NCBI GenBank assembly: GCA_027488975.1
Contig: JAIYAQ010000023.1
Span: 116,536 to 180,535, forward strand
Length of the DNA stretch: 64,000 nt
Reading direction: 5' to 3'
Origin: Cyanobium sp. E1_MAG_00006
GTDB lineage: Bacteria > Cyanobacteriota > Cyanobacteriia > PCC-6307 > Cyanobiaceae
Made by a program: the position numbers and the translations under genes. Below are positions 18,335 through 26,828 of the stretch, in pieces (position 1 is the stretch's first letter; the number at the start of each line of letters is the position of its first letter). The notes under the pieces were generated by a model. It searched no databases. It saw nothing but the letters and a program-made list of their open reading frames with translations, and had not been told where the DNA came from.

Positions 18335-19119
18335 TCGCGCACCAGCCAGCCCACGGTCAGATCGTCGGGGTCGCTCTGAAGGTAGAGATAGCCACGGGCG
18401 CCGCTGCGGCCGTTCACCACGAGGGCGCGGTAGTTGTAAGCCACGCCCTTGTCGTCGTTCTCCACCAGAGTCCCCCAGCAGCTGTCGGCATCGAGCTGCA
18501 GGCGGCCGGTGTAGCCGGCGGTGTCACCCACCCCGCCATAGCTGGAGAGGGCAATGCCCTTGACGCTGCCTTCGCTCCACTGTTCCCGCTGCACCACGGC
18601 ATTGGGGCTCCAGCCGGCCTTGGCCTTCAGCCAGTTCAGTCCCACCTGGCTGCTGAGCACCACGCCGTTGAGGTCGCTGACGCGGCAGCTGCCCGGCGCC
18701 ATCGGCAGCCAGCGGCTGCTGATCACGGCACCCGCGCTGCGATCCAGGCTGTAGAGCGGCCGGCCGCGGCCATCGAGCACCGCCTCCGACATCTGAGGGC
18801 CCCAGGGCAGCTGCCGCTTCACCTGCACCAGGCAGGTGCCGCTCATCTTGACGCTGCCCTTGTAGCTGCCGCTGCGCTGGCTGCGTCCCAGCCGCTCGAC
18901 GATCCGCCCCTCCACGGAGCCGTCGGCCAGCCAGCGTTCCTCCAGCAACCGCGCCTGCGGGCTGGTGCCTGCCGGTGTGGTCACAGTGCCCATGGCCATC
19001 ACCGCGTAGCGCCCCTGCATCGGCGCCTGGCAGCCCTTCGCCTGTGCCGGCAGCGTGAGCAGCTGCAGGGCCAGGCTGATGGGAGTGGCGACCAGCAGGG
19101 CCAGAGCGGTGCGGAGCAT
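18331..19119 (-). CDS. Exported protein with two internal repeats, function unknown
   Basis: A signal peptide (MLRTALALLVATPISLALQ, cleavage near PAQAKG) precedes a 235-residue mature part. Two halves look duplicated: residues ~29-110 (ERWLADGSVEGRIVERLG, GSYKGSVKMSGTCLVQVKR) and ~145-235 (REQWSEGSVKGIALSSYG, AGYTGRLQLDADSCWGTLVE). Each starts with a cysteine-containing strand, has an E-x-W-x(1-3)-GSV-x-G core, and ends in a strand bearing a second cysteine, so one disulfide per repeat is plausible. It is likely periplasmic, beta-rich. I do not recognise the family. It is convergent with selD, with 4 bases of overlap. Confidence 0.65.
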   Translation of the reverse strand: MLRTALALLVATPISLALQLLTLPAQAKGCQAPMQGRYAVMAMGTVTTPAGTSPQARLLEERWLADGSVEGRIVERLGRSQRSGSYKGSVKMSGTCLVQVKRQLPWGPQMSEAVLDGRGRPLYSLDRSAGAVISSRWLPMAPGSCRVSDLNGVVLSSQVGLNWLKAKAGWSPNAVVQREQWSEGSVKGIALSSYGGVGDTAGYTGRLQLDADSCWGTLVENDDKGVAYNYRALVVNGRSGARGYLYLQSDPDDLTVGWLVRD

Positions 19120-19194
19120 GCCGGGAGCGAAGCGGGTGCGATCGGCTCAGTATGGGCAGAGATGGCGGGAGCCGCCCCTCTCCGCGCAGCCGAA

Positions 19195-20529
19195 TCAGCC
19201 AGCCAGCGTCGCTGCCCCCCAGCTCAGCAGCCCGATGCCGGCTGAGGCGCCGATCACCTGCAGCACACTCCAGCGCCAGAGCAGCAGTGCCAGCAGCGAT
19301 CCCACTGCAATCCCCAGTCCAGCCGGGTTGAAGTCGCCCGCTTGCGGCCAGAGGGCCGGACCGGCCAGCAGCACCGCCAGGTTGGCGATCACACCCACCA
19401 CGGCGGCGGTGATGGCGGTGAGCGGGGCTCCCAGGCGCAGGTCCTCGCGACTGGCCTCCACCAGGGGCGCCCCCGCCAGGATGAATACGAAGGAAGGCAG
19501 GAACGTGAACCACACCACCGTGAGGGTGGCCGCCACAGCTCCCCACCAACTGCCGAACAGGTTCCAGCCCCCCATGAACCCCACGAAGGCCACCACCATG
19601 ATCAGCGGCCCCGGGGTGGTCTCGCCCAGGGCAAGACCATCCGCCATGGCTGCGGCAGTGAGCCAGTTGAACTGCCCCACGGCCCCCTGGGCCACGTAGG
19701 GCAGCACGGCGTAGGCACCACCGAAGCTCAGCAGTGCCACCCGGGTGAAGAAGCGCGCCATGGTGGCCAGTGGTCCGTCCCAGCCGCCCCACCAGCTCAG
19801 GCCTGCCAGGGGAAGTCCCAGGGCCAGCCCCGCCAGCAGCAGCGTGCGTGCGAGCCGGCGCCGGCTGAAGCGGCCATGGGCGGGAGTAGGGGTGGTGTCG
19901 TCGTGGATGGCTGGAGCACTGTCTGCGGCCGAGCTGGAGCTTGAACTGCTCGCTGGCGTGCTGCTGATCGCGGCAGGCCGCCGGAACCACTGCGGCCAGC
20001 GCCGGGCCAGCAGCCAGCCGGCGGCGGCGGCGGCGGCAATCAGGGCCGGGAAGGGCAGCTGCAACACCGTCAGCCCCAGGAAGGCGAGGGCCGCGATCAC
20101 TGTCAGGGCTGGATGGTGCAGGGTGCGCCGTCCGAGTCGCCAGGCGGCATGCAGCACAACGGCCACCACGGCGGGTTTGAGCGCCCAGAACACCGCCGCC
20201 AGCAGCGGCAGCTGACCCCACAGGGCATACACCGTGGCCAGGGCCGTGAGAATCAGCACCGAGGGCAGCAGGAACAGCCCCCCGGCCAGCAGACCACCCA
20301 CCGGTCCGTGCAGCAGCCAGCCGATGTAAGTGGCCAGCTGGGTGGCCTCCGGCCCTGGCAGGAGCATGCAGTAGTTGAGGGCGTGCAGGTAGCGCCGCTC
20401 TGAAAGCCAGCGCCGCTGCTCCACCAGCTCGCTGTGCAGCAGTGAGATCTGCCCGGCAGGACCGCCGAAGCTCACCAGGCCGAGCCGAAGCCAGAAGCGG
20501 CAGGCCTGCTGCAGGGATGGCGGCGTCAC
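19195..20529 (-). CDS. chrA: Chromate transporter, two-domain CHR family
   Basis: A 444-residue membrane protein with two homologous halves joined by a Ser/Pro-rich linker (~185-215). The first half has FWLRLGLVSFGGPAGQISLLH and ALNYCMLLPGPEATQLATYIGW; the second has FFTRVALLSFGGAYAVLPYVAQ and DGLALGETTPGPLIMVVAFVGF. These paired FGGP/PGP motifs define long-chain CHR proteins, which export chromate (some move sulfate). The start overlaps the 3' end of the LuxR-type gene by 4 bases, so the two may have formed one transcription unit. Confidence 0.92.
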   Translation of the reverse strand: MTPPSLQQACRFWLRLGLVSFGGPAGQISLLHSELVEQRRWLSERRYLHALNYCMLLPGPEATQLATYIGWLLHGPVGGLLAGGLFLLPSVLILTALATVYALWGQLPLLAAVFWALKPAVVAVVLHAAWRLGRRTLHHPALTVIAALAFLGLTVLQLPFPALIAAAAAAGWLLARRWPQWFRRPAAISSTPASSSSSSSAADSAPAIHDDTTPTPAHGRFSRRRLARTLLLAGLALGLPLAGLSWWGGWDGPLATMARFFTRVALLSFGGAYAVLPYVAQGAVGQFNWLTAAAMADGLALGETTPGPLIMVVAFVGFMGGWNLFGSWWGAVAATLTVVWFTFLPSFVFILAGAPLVEASREDLRLGAPLTAITAAVVGVIANLAVLLAGPALWPQAGDFNPAGLGIAVGSLLALLLWRWSVLQVIGASAGIGLLSWGAATLAG

Positions 20530-20806
20530 AGCTGGATCATCCCGCAGCGCATACCTTTGAGAACTGCCTGCACCCGGTTGCTCACGTCCAGGGTCTTGAG
20601 TAGCCGTTTGGTGTAGGTGCGGGCTGTTTCCTCGCTCACCACCAGTTGTTCGGCGATCTCACGGTCGGTGATTTGTCCGGAGCGCAGGGCCGGGCTCCGG
20701 TAGGAGTGATGTCCCACAGCGCCACCTTGCCGCTGACCGCGACGGACAGCAGAACCTCATCGAGGTTGCTGCCCTTGAGGTTGTCGAGATAGGGCGTGAG
20801 ATCCAT
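20526..20806 (-). pseudogene. Small LuxR-type HTH regulator broken by a frameshift
   Basis: From the ATG at 20806 one frame gives MDLTPYLDNLKGSNLDEVL, then LLSVAVSGKVALWDITP, and runs into a stop soon after. In the next frame, overlapping at about 20690-20715, the sequence continues as ALRSGQITDREIAEQLVVSE, then TARTYTKRLLKTLDVSNRV, then QAVLKGMRCGMIQL, a complete LuxR/GerE helix-turn-helix. Together they would make a ~93-residue regulator with no receiver domain, similar in size to PedR-like small LuxR proteins. Either one base was gained or lost, or the downstream frame is separately expressed from a GTG near 20715 (63 residues). Downstream it overlaps chrA by 4 bases. A sequencing error is also possible. 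Confidence 0.6.
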
Positions 20807-20924
20807 CGCTCAGGTTTGAGCGTTGTGCGGGTGCCTGCCCTGCCGGGCTCTGGTCACATCATCCTCCTGAGCTCCAGCTGCGGTTGCGCCCCGGCCCGGG
20901 CTGACCATCCCAGGGCTGCCCAGC

Positions 20925-21149
20925 TCACAGCAGAGCCTGTTGCTGATTCAGGATCTGGGCATAGAGATACTCAGGAGATTTGTAGTGCTTCGGTAAACAG
21001 TGATGCAGTGTCTGCAATCGTCCCCAGCACACCGTTTTTTGGATTTTATTCAGCGTGCGTCGCTCGGCGATCAGCATCCTCAGGGCCTTGCAGTACAGCT
21101 GATAGTTGGCTTCCAATTCGCCAATGGTGATGCTGGGCTTGCTTGTCAT
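20925..21149 (-). CDS. Small hypothetical protein (74 aa)
   Basis: ATG at 21149. The sequence begins MTSKPSITIGELEANYQLY and continues CKALRMLIAERRTLNKIQKT, then VCWGRLQTLHHCLPKHYKSP. It is basic, probably helical and soluble, and fits the style of small conserved proteins of picocyanobacteria. Base composition here is noticeably less GC-rich than in flanking genes. No known domain is visible. Confidence 0.55.
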   Translation of the reverse strand: MTSKPSITIGELEANYQLYCKALRMLIAERRTLNKIQKTVCWGRLQTLHHCLPKHYKSPEYLYAQILNQQQALL

Positions 21150-21248
21150 GGCTCGCGGGCGGCTTGCTGGCCGGGTCCTGGCGGGATGGGTGAGGGATCG
21201 CTCTTCCCTCCGGGCACACGCTTACGGCGCTTGATCGCGGTCTCGCTA

Positions 21249-21262
21249 CCCCCATATGGGGG
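21249..21262. repeat. 14-bp perfect palindrome CCCCCATATGGGGG
   Basis: A fully symmetric palindrome with an NdeI-like CATATG centre lies in the 185-base gap 21150-21334, ~70 bases before the lipoprotein gene. It could be an operator, or chance in GC-rich DNA. Nothing else stands out in the gap. Confidence 0.3.
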
Positions 21263-21334
21263 CACTGCCTCTCGGGACGTCACTCGTCAGGAGTCAGCAT
21301 CCCCTGGCAGCATGGGGGCTGAGATCCGCACAGC

Positions 21335-21874
21335 GTGACTGCAAGGCGCCCGCTGGCGTTCCTCGTGCTCCTGGTGACCCTGCTCGCCGGCTGCCGTGGC
21401 CCCGACGACCGTGAGGTCCAGAAGAAGCGGGCCGCAGCCGAGCAGCAGCGGCGCCAGGCTCAGCTGCTGTGCCAGCAGACCAGGCAGGCGCTGCCACCGC
21501 TGTTGGCGGGATTCAGCCGCAGCGGCGATCGGCTCGCCAGCGTGGAGGCGGAAACGTATGTGCCCAGTCCTGCGCCGGCCCCGCTGGATCCGGAGGAGCA
21601 ACGGCGGCTCGCGGTTTACGACCAGGAAATCGAGCAGGAGCAGTACGACCAGGCCCAGGCCGCCTGGCAGGAGCGGGAGAGTCAGCGCCGTGCCGAGTGG
21701 CGTCGCGACCGCGCCGCCCGTCTGGCTGTGGCCCGCCGGCAGCACGCGGCGTCGGTTGCGGCCCTGCGCCGTGCCTATCCCAGCCTGCTGACCTCCTCCG
21801 ATGCGCCCCGGCTGATTGCTGCGGAGCGGGAGCGCCTGCTGGCCTGCGGCGGCGTTGCGGAGACACCGTCGTGA
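21335..21874 (+). CDS. Putative lipoprotein, coiled-coil-rich, function unknown
   Basis: A GTG start gives MTARRPLAFLVLLVTLLAGC, an unambiguous lipobox with the modified cysteine at position 20. The rest (to 179) is charged and largely helical: REVQKKRAAAEQQRRQAQLL and YDQEIEQEQYDQAQAAWQ followed by ERESQRRAEWRRDRAARL, suggesting a coiled coil. It ends by overlapping the next gene by one base, so the two exported products are probably made together. No family recognised. Confidence 0.6.
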   Translation: MTARRPLAFLVLLVTLLAGCRGPDDREVQKKRAAAEQQRRQAQLLCQQTRQALPPLLAGFSRSGDRLASVEAETYVPSPAPAPLDPEEQRRLAVYDQEIEQEQYDQAQAAWQERESQRRAEWRRDRAARLAVARRQHAASVAALRRAYPSLLTSSDAPRLIAAERERLLACGGVAETPS

Positions 21875-22290
21875 TGGGGAGGGTGTGGCTGCGTCTTGTC
21901 GCCGGCGGCGCTCTGCTCCTGCTGCTGGCCCCCGCCCGCAGCCAGCTGCTGCCGGCGGTGCCGCCACCGCCACCGGCGCCGCCGCTGGATCTGGCGGATC
22001 CTGCTGCCAAGGAGATCAACCTCTGCGTGTCGCGCTTCGGCAACAGCGGCTGTGCGGCGCGGCTCTATGCCGGCCTGCTGTGTGGGGCAGTCGGAGAGGG
22101 CGCTGCACCGCAGGAGCTGCAGCAGCGGCTGGAGCAGCAATACGAGCAGGCGGGTATCGACTTCCGTGGCATCAGCGCCGGCCAGATCGAAGCCATGGCC
22201 GTGAAGGATGAGGCGCCGAGGCTCTGTCCGCAGAAAAGTCGCCAGATCCAGGAGTTGTTTTCCTCGCTGGCGGAGGCCTCAGGCAGTTGA
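21874..22290 (+). CDS. Exported hypothetical protein (138 aa)
   Basis: ATG at 21874 shares one base with the preceding stop. An N-terminal segment (MGRVWLRLVAGGALLLLLAP) looks like a signal peptide and is followed by a Pro-rich spacer. The mature part contains four cysteines (NLCVSRFGNSGCAARLY, LLCGAVGEG, RLCPQKS), consistent with disulfides in the periplasm. It ends in TGA directly abutting the arsJ stop on the other strand. Function unknown; the partner is presumably the lipoprotein encoded just before. Confidence 0.55.
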   Translation: MGRVWLRLVAGGALLLLLAPARSQLLPAVPPPPPAPPLDLADPAAKEINLCVSRFGNSGCAARLYAGLLCGAVGEGAAPQELQQRLEQQYEQAGIDFRGISAGQIEAMAVKDEAPRLCPQKSRQIQELFSSLAEASGS

Positions 22291-23580
22291 TCAGGCTGCG
22301 GCGGCGCCTTGATGCGGCAAGGCAGGCAGCCGCAGGCTGCTGAACCAGGAGAGAGCCACCAGCAGGGCGGAGCACCACAGGCAGGCCTGCAGTCCGCCCT
22401 GCAGATACAGCCATCCCGAGAGCAGCGTGCCCAGCAGGCGACCGGCGGCGTTGGCCATGTAATAGAAGCCCACGTTCAGGCTCACACCTTCGCCCTCGCT
22501 GTAGAGCAGCACCATGGCGCTGTGAATGGCGGAGTTGAACGCGAACACCACGCCGAAAACCGCCAGGCCCAGCACCACCGCCAGGCCCGGATGGCCGACC
22601 TGCCGCGCCAGGGCGAGTGCGATCAGGGCCGGGATCGCCATGAGCACCGCCGCCCAGAAACGCACCGCGCCAGGCCCTGGCGGTCCGCTCTGACCCCCCC
22701 AGCTGCGGCGCAGGGCCGGAGTGCTTGCCTGCACAACGCCATAGCCGATCACCCAAAGGCCCATGAAGCCCCCCACTTCCCAGTACCGCCAGCCGAGCGT
22801 GGCACCCAGGAACACCGGCAGGGCCACCACAAACCACACGTCGCGGGCGCCGAACAGAAAGAAGCGCGCCAGCGAGAGGATGTTGATGCCGGCGCTGCGG
22901 GAGAAGAGGGCGCTGAAGCCGGGTTTGCTCTTCATCTGCCCGAGATCGGCGGGCAGCACCAAGGTGCACAGGAAGGCCAGCACAAGCCCCGCGGCCATCG
23001 CGCCGACAGCACCGCTGAAGCCGAGCGTCGCCAGCAGGACGCCGCCGAGGAAGAAGCCCACACCCTTGAGGGCGTTCTTGGAACCGGTGAGGATCGCCAC
23101 CCAGCGGAACAGCTGGTTGTCGTCGGTGTGCTGTTCACCGCCGCCAGCGCTCGCCGTTCCATTGCCTTGCTCTGCGGCCAGCGCCGCCTTGATGGCGCCC
23201 TTGGCACTCATCTTGTTGAGGTCCTTGGCGATACCGCTCAGGGCCTGGGCCGCCATCACGTAGCCCACCGACAGCAGCTTCGGCCAGCTGGCGGACACCG
23301 GCACCAGCATCAGCAGCGCCAGGATCTGCAGGAGGGTGCCGGCCCGCAGGGTGAAGCGCAGTCCGAGGCGAGCTGCCAGCCAGCCGCCGGCAAGGTTGGT
23401 GATGATGCCGAAGAACTCGTAGAAGAGAAACAGGAAGGCGATCTCGAGGCTGGAGTAGCCGAGCTGGTGGAAATGGAACACCACCAGCATGCGCAGGGCG
23501 CCATCGGTGAGGGTGAAGGCCCAGTAGTTGGCCGTCACCACCCCGTACTGCTGCAGCGGCGTCAGCTCAGGGCGCTTCAT
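22291..23580 (-). CDS. arsJ: Organoarsenical efflux MFS transporter
   Basis: A 429-residue inner-membrane carrier opening with [32 protein letters not shown] in sense, the characteristic ArsJ N-terminus, followed by [15 protein letters not shown] in the first cytoplasmic loop. ArsJ exports 1-arseno-3-phosphoglycerate, made by the neighbouring GAPDH when arsenate replaces phosphate; the unstable product then breaks down outside the cell. The start overlaps the gap 3' end by 14 bases, so translation is probably coupled. The gene lies downstream of a divergent arsR. Confidence 0.92.
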   Translation of the reverse strand: MKRPELTPLQQYGVVTANYWAFTLTDGALRMLVVFHFHQLGYSSLEIAFLFLFYEFFGIITNLAGGWLAARLGLRFTLRAGTLLQILALLMLVPVSASWPKLLSVGYVMAAQALSGIAKDLNKMSAKGAIKAALAAEQGNGTASAGGGEQHTDDNQLFRWVAILTGSKNALKGVGFFLGGVLLATLGFSGAVGAMAAGLVLAFLCTLVLPADLGQMKSKPGFSALFSRSAGINILSLARFFLFGARDVWFVVALPVFLGATLGWRYWEVGGFMGLWVIGYGVVQASTPALRRSWGGQSGPPGPGAVRFWAAVLMAIPALIALALARQVGHPGLAVVLGLAVFGVVFAFNSAIHSAMVLLYSEGEGVSLNVGFYYMANAAGRLLGTLLSGWLYLQGGLQACLWCSALLVALSWFSSLRLPALPHQGAAAA

Positions 23581-24595
23581 CGAGCTGCACCATGTGACAG
23601 ACCAGATCCGCCATGCGGGAGCTGTAGCCCCACTCGTTGTCGTACCAGGCGTAGACCTTGAGCTGGGTGCCGTTCACCACCATCGTCGACAGGCCATCGA
23701 CGATGGCGCTGCGGTCGTCGTTGACGTAGTCGACCGAGACCAGCGGCCGGCTCTCGTAGCCGAGGATGCCCTTGAGCTCGCCGGCAGCGGCCGCCGCGAA
23801 GGCGGCATTGACCTCCTCCACGCTGGTGGCGCGTTCCAGCTCGAACACCGCGTCGGTGAGGGAGGCGTTCAGCAGCGGCACGCGCACAGCGTGGCCATTG
23901 AGCTTGCCCTGCAGCTCAGGAAAGATCAGGCCGATCGCCTTGGCCGAGCCGGTGGTGGTTGGGATAAGCGAGTGCAGGCAGGAGCGGGCGCGGCGTAGGT
24001 CGGACTTGAAGGCATCCACCATCACCTGGGTGTTGGTGACGTCGTGCAGGGTGGTGATCGAGCCATGGCGGATGCCGAAGCTCTCGTGCACCACCTTCAC
24101 CACTGGTGCTAGGCAGTTGGTGGTGCAGGAGGCGGCGGTCACCAGTCGGTGCCGTGCCGGCTCGTAGGCGTGCTGATTGATGCCGAACACCACGTTCAGG
24201 GCCTCCGCGCCGGCGATCACGCCTTTCACCGGGCAGGCCACAACAACGCGCTGTAGGCCGCAGGACTCGAAATAGGGGTTGAGGCTGTCCGGTGTCTTGA
24301 AGCGGCCGCTGCACTCCAGCACCAGCTCCACGCCGGCATCGCGCCAGGGCACGGCGGTGGGTTCCGCGTGGCGGCTGGTGCCGATGGTGTGGGCGCCGAT
24401 GCGCAGGGTCTCGCCGCTGTGATCCACGGCCTGGCTCCAGCGGCCGTGCACCGAATCGAACTCCAGGAGATGGGCGATGGCGGCCGCGTCGCCAGCGGAC
24501 TCGTTGATGTGGACCAGCTCGATGCCGGGGCGCCCCCACAGGGCCCGGAACACCAGTCTACCGATGCGGCCGAAGCCGTTGATGCCGATGCGCAC
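23567..24595 (-). CDS. gap: ArsJ-associated glyceraldehyde-3-phosphate dehydrogenase
   Basis: A 342-residue GAPDH with the Rossmann start [18 protein letters not shown], catalytic Cys157 in [17 protein letters not shown] and the terminal [12 protein letters not shown]. In this context the enzyme oxidises glyceraldehyde-3-phosphate with arsenate as co-substrate, giving 1-arseno-3-phosphoglycerate for ArsJ. It is preceded by two ArsR-type operators and followed directly by arsJ. Short insertions and the sequence of the NAD region distinguish it from the housekeeping Gap1/Gap2, as far as can be judged by eye. Confidence 0.9.
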   Translation of the reverse strand: MRIGINGFGRIGRLVFRALWGRPGIELVHINESAGDAAAIAHLLEFDSVHGRWSQAVDHSGETLRIGAHTIGTSRHAEPTAVPWRDAGVELVLECSGRFKTPDSLNPYFESCGLQRVVVACPVKGVIAGAEALNVVFGINQHAYEPARHRLVTAASCTTNCLAPVVKVVHESFGIRHGSITTLHDVTNTQVMVDAFKSDLRRARSCLHSLIPTTTGSAKAIGLIFPELQGKLNGHAVRVPLLNASLTDAVFELERATSVEEVNAAFAAAAAGELKGILGYESRPLVSVDYVNDDRSAIVDGLSTMVVNGTQLKVYAWYDNEWGYSSRMADLVCHMVQLDEAP

Positions 24596-24625
24596 GAGGC
24601 ATGCCCGCAGGTGCGCCGAACTTAG

Positions 24626-24659
24626 ATCAAGTGATGTTGATGAATCAAGGATGCTTGAT
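24626..24659. promoter_or_regulatory. Two tandem ArsR-type operators
   Basis: Two copies of ATCAA-N6-TTGAT occur: ATCAAGTGATGTTGAT (24626-24641) and ATCAAGGATGCTTGAT (24644-24659). Their centres are 18 bases apart. They lie 31 bases upstream of the gap start and ~84 bases upstream of arsR, ideally placed for ArsR to repress both directions. The half-site spacing is that known for ArsR/SmtB repressors. Confidence 0.8.
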
Positions 24660-24742
24660 GGGACGCTGCACCTGGCTCGCCGGGGGGACTCTTGTGGCGC
24701 CCCTGTGGCGCCTAGCCTTGGGGCTCTGCCGCCTGATCTGGG

Positions 24743-25072
24743 ATGACGGTCGCCGCTGCAGGATCACTCACGATGGCGGAGGAGCAGGCCCGCCAGCTGC
24801 TCAGGGCCCTGGCGGATCCGCTGCGACTCGAGGTGGTGCAGGCCCTGTCCGCGGGCGAGCTCTGCGTCTGCGAACTCACGGAGCAGCTGGGTCTGGCCCA
24901 GTCCCGCCTGTCGTTCCATCTGCGGGTGATGCGCGAGGCGCAGCTGATCGAAGCCCGTGAGCAGGGGCGCTGGGTGTATTACCGTCTTCGTCCTGAGGCG
25001 TTGGAAGCTCTGCAGGCCTGGTTGGCCGGGATTGCCGCGGGGTGCCGGCTGCCGGCACCCCCGTGTTGCTGA
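24743..25072 (+). CDS. arsR: ArsR-family metalloregulatory repressor
   Basis: A 109-residue winged-helix repressor: [42 protein letters not shown] and the wing [13 protein letters not shown]. The CVC pair at the start of the recognition region is the classical As(III)/Sb(III) site, and a C-terminal CC could supply a further thiol. It is transcribed away from gap-arsJ over the paired operators, and presumably releases them when arsenite or a related species binds. Its stop lies three bases from the convergent speD stop. Confidence 0.92.
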   Translation: MTVAAAGSLTMAEEQARQLLRALADPLRLEVVQALSAGELCVCELTEQLGLAQSRLSFHLRVMREAQLIEAREQGRWVYYRLRPEALEALQAWLAGIAAGCRLPAPPCC

Positions 25073-25075
25073 GCC

Positions 25076-25540
25076 TCAGCCCACCAACCGCAGCTGTGCG
25101 CTGATCTCCGGCGGTGTCTCACGCCGGAAGCTGCGCAGGCTGTGCTCCGTGGCCTCCAGCTCCTGGCGCAGCACCAGGCAGGCGCGCTCCGGCATGGTGT
25201 GATCGCCACAGGTGAACACATCCACGGCCGCATAGCCGGATTCCGGCCAGGTGTGGATCGAGAGATGCGATTCCGCCAGCAGGGCCAGGCCGGTGACGCC
25301 CTGGGGCTCGAAGTGGTGGGTGATCAGGTGCAGAAGCGTGGCGCCGGCGCGCTGCACGGCCGCCGTGATCGTGCTTCTGAGAAAGGCTTCATCGTCGAGC
25401 TTGGCGGGGCAACAGCCGTAGAGCTCGAGGATGCAGTGCTTGCCGATCGGTGCTGTGGGAACGGACTCGGCGGGGGTGGCTGGGGATCCGACAGGGTCAG
25501 CGATCCATCCAGGGTTTGGGTGCAGCGTGAGCAGGGTCAT
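25076..25540 (-). CDS. speD: S-adenosylmethionine decarboxylase proenzyme
   Basis: Makes decarboxylated SAM for spermidine synthesis. The 154 residues contain the prokaryotic class 1B signature [11 protein letters not shown] and the self-cleavage site [13 protein letters not shown], where processing between Glu90 and Ser91 yields the pyruvoyl group. [13 protein letters not shown] follows, carrying the catalytic cysteine. The first ~30 residues are a non-conserved extension; the start could be further in. It diverges from pstS across a 223-base region. Confidence 0.92.
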   Translation of the reverse strand: MTLLTLHPNPGWIADPVGSPATPAESVPTAPIGKHCILELYGCCPAKLDDEAFLRSTITAAVQRAGATLLHLITHHFEPQGVTGLALLAESHLSIHTWPESGYAAVDVFTCGDHTMPERACLVLRQELEATEHSLRSFRRETPPEISAQLRLVG

Positions 25541-25682
25541 CGGGGGCTCCGAAGTGATACCAATTTGTCAACTTAGAGTTTATTCCCTCAAAACGCCAGC
25601 GGAGGAGTCATCGCGGCATGCCCTTGCTGGGGCGAGATGGCATGTGATTGGCGACACGTGCTCGTGTCTTTGAAAACCAAAC

Positions 25683-25712
25683 ATTCACTTTTCCTTAACT
25701 GAATCCTTACCT
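25683..25712 (+). promoter_or_regulatory. Pho box upstream of pstS
   Basis: Three 8-base units spaced at 11 bp: ATTCACTT (25683-25690), CTTAACTG (25694-25701) and CCTTACCT (25705-25712), compared with the cyanobacterial PhoB/SphR unit CTTAACCT. The last unit ends 51 bases before the pstS ATG. The surrounding intergenic DNA is AT-rich, as expected of a strong regulated promoter. Confidence 0.7.
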
Positions 25713-25763
25713 TTGAGCCGCGCTTGCTTCCTAAATGTGGGAGGCTCCGATCAGCTTGCTTCC

Positions 25764-26741
25764 ATGTCCTTCGCTCAGAAGGCACTCTCCATCGGCACCC
25801 TGGCCGTCGTGGGTGTTGCCGCCTCTGCCTCCGCCCAGAGCACCCTCAACGGCGCGGGCGCTAGCTTCCCGGCCCCCTTCTATCAGCGTGCCTTCGCCGG
25901 TCTGGCCGGCAAGGGTGTCCAAGTGAACTATCAGTCGGTCGGCTCAGGCGCCGGTGTGCGTCAGTTCGTGGCTGGCAGTGTGGATTTCGGCGCAACCGAC
26001 GAGCCGATCAAGGCCTCCGAGGCTGCCAAGGTCAAGCGTGGTGTGGTTCAGTTCCCCGCTGTCGGCGGCACCATCGCCATCGGCTACAACAAGCCTGACT
26101 GCAAGGGCCTCAAGCTTACGCAGAAGCAACTTGTTGACATCTTCCTGGGTGAGATCAAAACCTGGGATCAGCTCAAGTGCGGCAAGGGCAAGATCAACGT
26201 GGCCCACCGCTCGGACGGCTCCGGCACCACCTTCGCCTTCACAAACTCCCTGAGCACTTTCTCCTCCGAGTGGAAGAGCAAGGTGGGCGAGGGCAAGAGC
26301 GTCAAGTGGCCCGTGGGTGTGGGCGGTAAGGGCAATGAGGGTGTGGCCGGTTTGATCAGCAACACCCCCGGAGCTATCGGTTACATCAACCAGTCCTTCG
26401 TGAAGGGCCCGATCAAGGCTGCTGCCGTTCAGAACAAGAGTGGCAACTTCGTGATGCCGAATCTGGCCAGCGGCGCCGCTGCCCTTAACAACATCACCCT
26501 CAACGATCAGCTTGCTGGCGAGGATCCCAATCCTGCTGGTGCCAACAGCTATCCCATCTCCACGCTCACCTGGATCCTTGCCTACCAGAACGGCAACGGC
26601 CTGAAGGCCGGTGAGATCCGCAAGGCGATGCTCCACCTGCTGGGCCCCGCCCAGAACGATGCCGACGAGCTGGGTTATGTGCCCCTCAAGGGCGACATCC
26701 TCAAGCGGGCCAAGGCCGCCGTGTCCAAGATCGGCGCCTGA
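25764..26741 (+). CDS. pstS: Phosphate ABC transporter, substrate-binding protein
   Basis: Start at ATG 25764, giving MSFAQKALSIGTLAVVGVAA and a signal-peptide end at ASASAQ. The 325-residue protein has the PstS phosphate loops: GAGASFPAPFYQRAF, SVGSGAGVRQF, DFGATDEP and HRSDGSGTTFAFTNSL. It binds phosphate in the periplasm for PstCAB. It lies apart from pstCAB behind its own Pho box and a strong terminator, and its codon use (many AAG, GTC, CTC) suggests high expression. Confidence 0.96.
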   Translation: MSFAQKALSIGTLAVVGVAASASAQSTLNGAGASFPAPFYQRAFAGLAGKGVQVNYQSVGSGAGVRQFVAGSVDFGATDEPIKASEAAKVKRGVVQFPAVGGTIAIGYNKPDCKGLKLTQKQLVDIFLGEIKTWDQLKCGKGKINVAHRSDGSGTTFAFTNSLSTFSSEWKSKVGEGKSVKWPVGVGGKGNEGVAGLISNTPGAIGYINQSFVKGPIKAAAVQNKSGNFVMPNLASGAAALNNITLNDQLAGEDPNPAGANSYPISTLTWILAYQNGNGLKAGEIRKAMLHLLGPAQNDADELGYVPLKGDILKRAKAAVSKIGA

Positions 26742-26762
26742 ACCGAGCAAGGTCAGCTCACT

Positions 26763-26788
26763 GGGGGGCTTCGGCCCCCCTTTTTTTT
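26763..26788 (+). terminator. Rho-independent terminator after pstS
   Basis: Stem GGGGGGC with loop TTCG and complement GCCCCCC, followed by eight T. It starts 22 bases after the pstS stop and should insulate the abundant pstS message from the response-regulator gene. Confidence 0.92.
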
Positions 26789-26828
26789 ATGCCATTTCTG
26801 GCTTCGTCTCCATGGCTGACCATTCCTG

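Noticed and set aside
18524..20221. Minus-strand frame (565 codons) across the exported protein and chrA
   Set aside because: It covers two genes in another frame of the same strand and reads as Gly/Arg/Pro-rich noise.
22309..23661. Plus-strand frame opposite arsJ
   Set aside because: No motif, His/Gln/Glu-rich; arsJ on the other strand is unambiguous.
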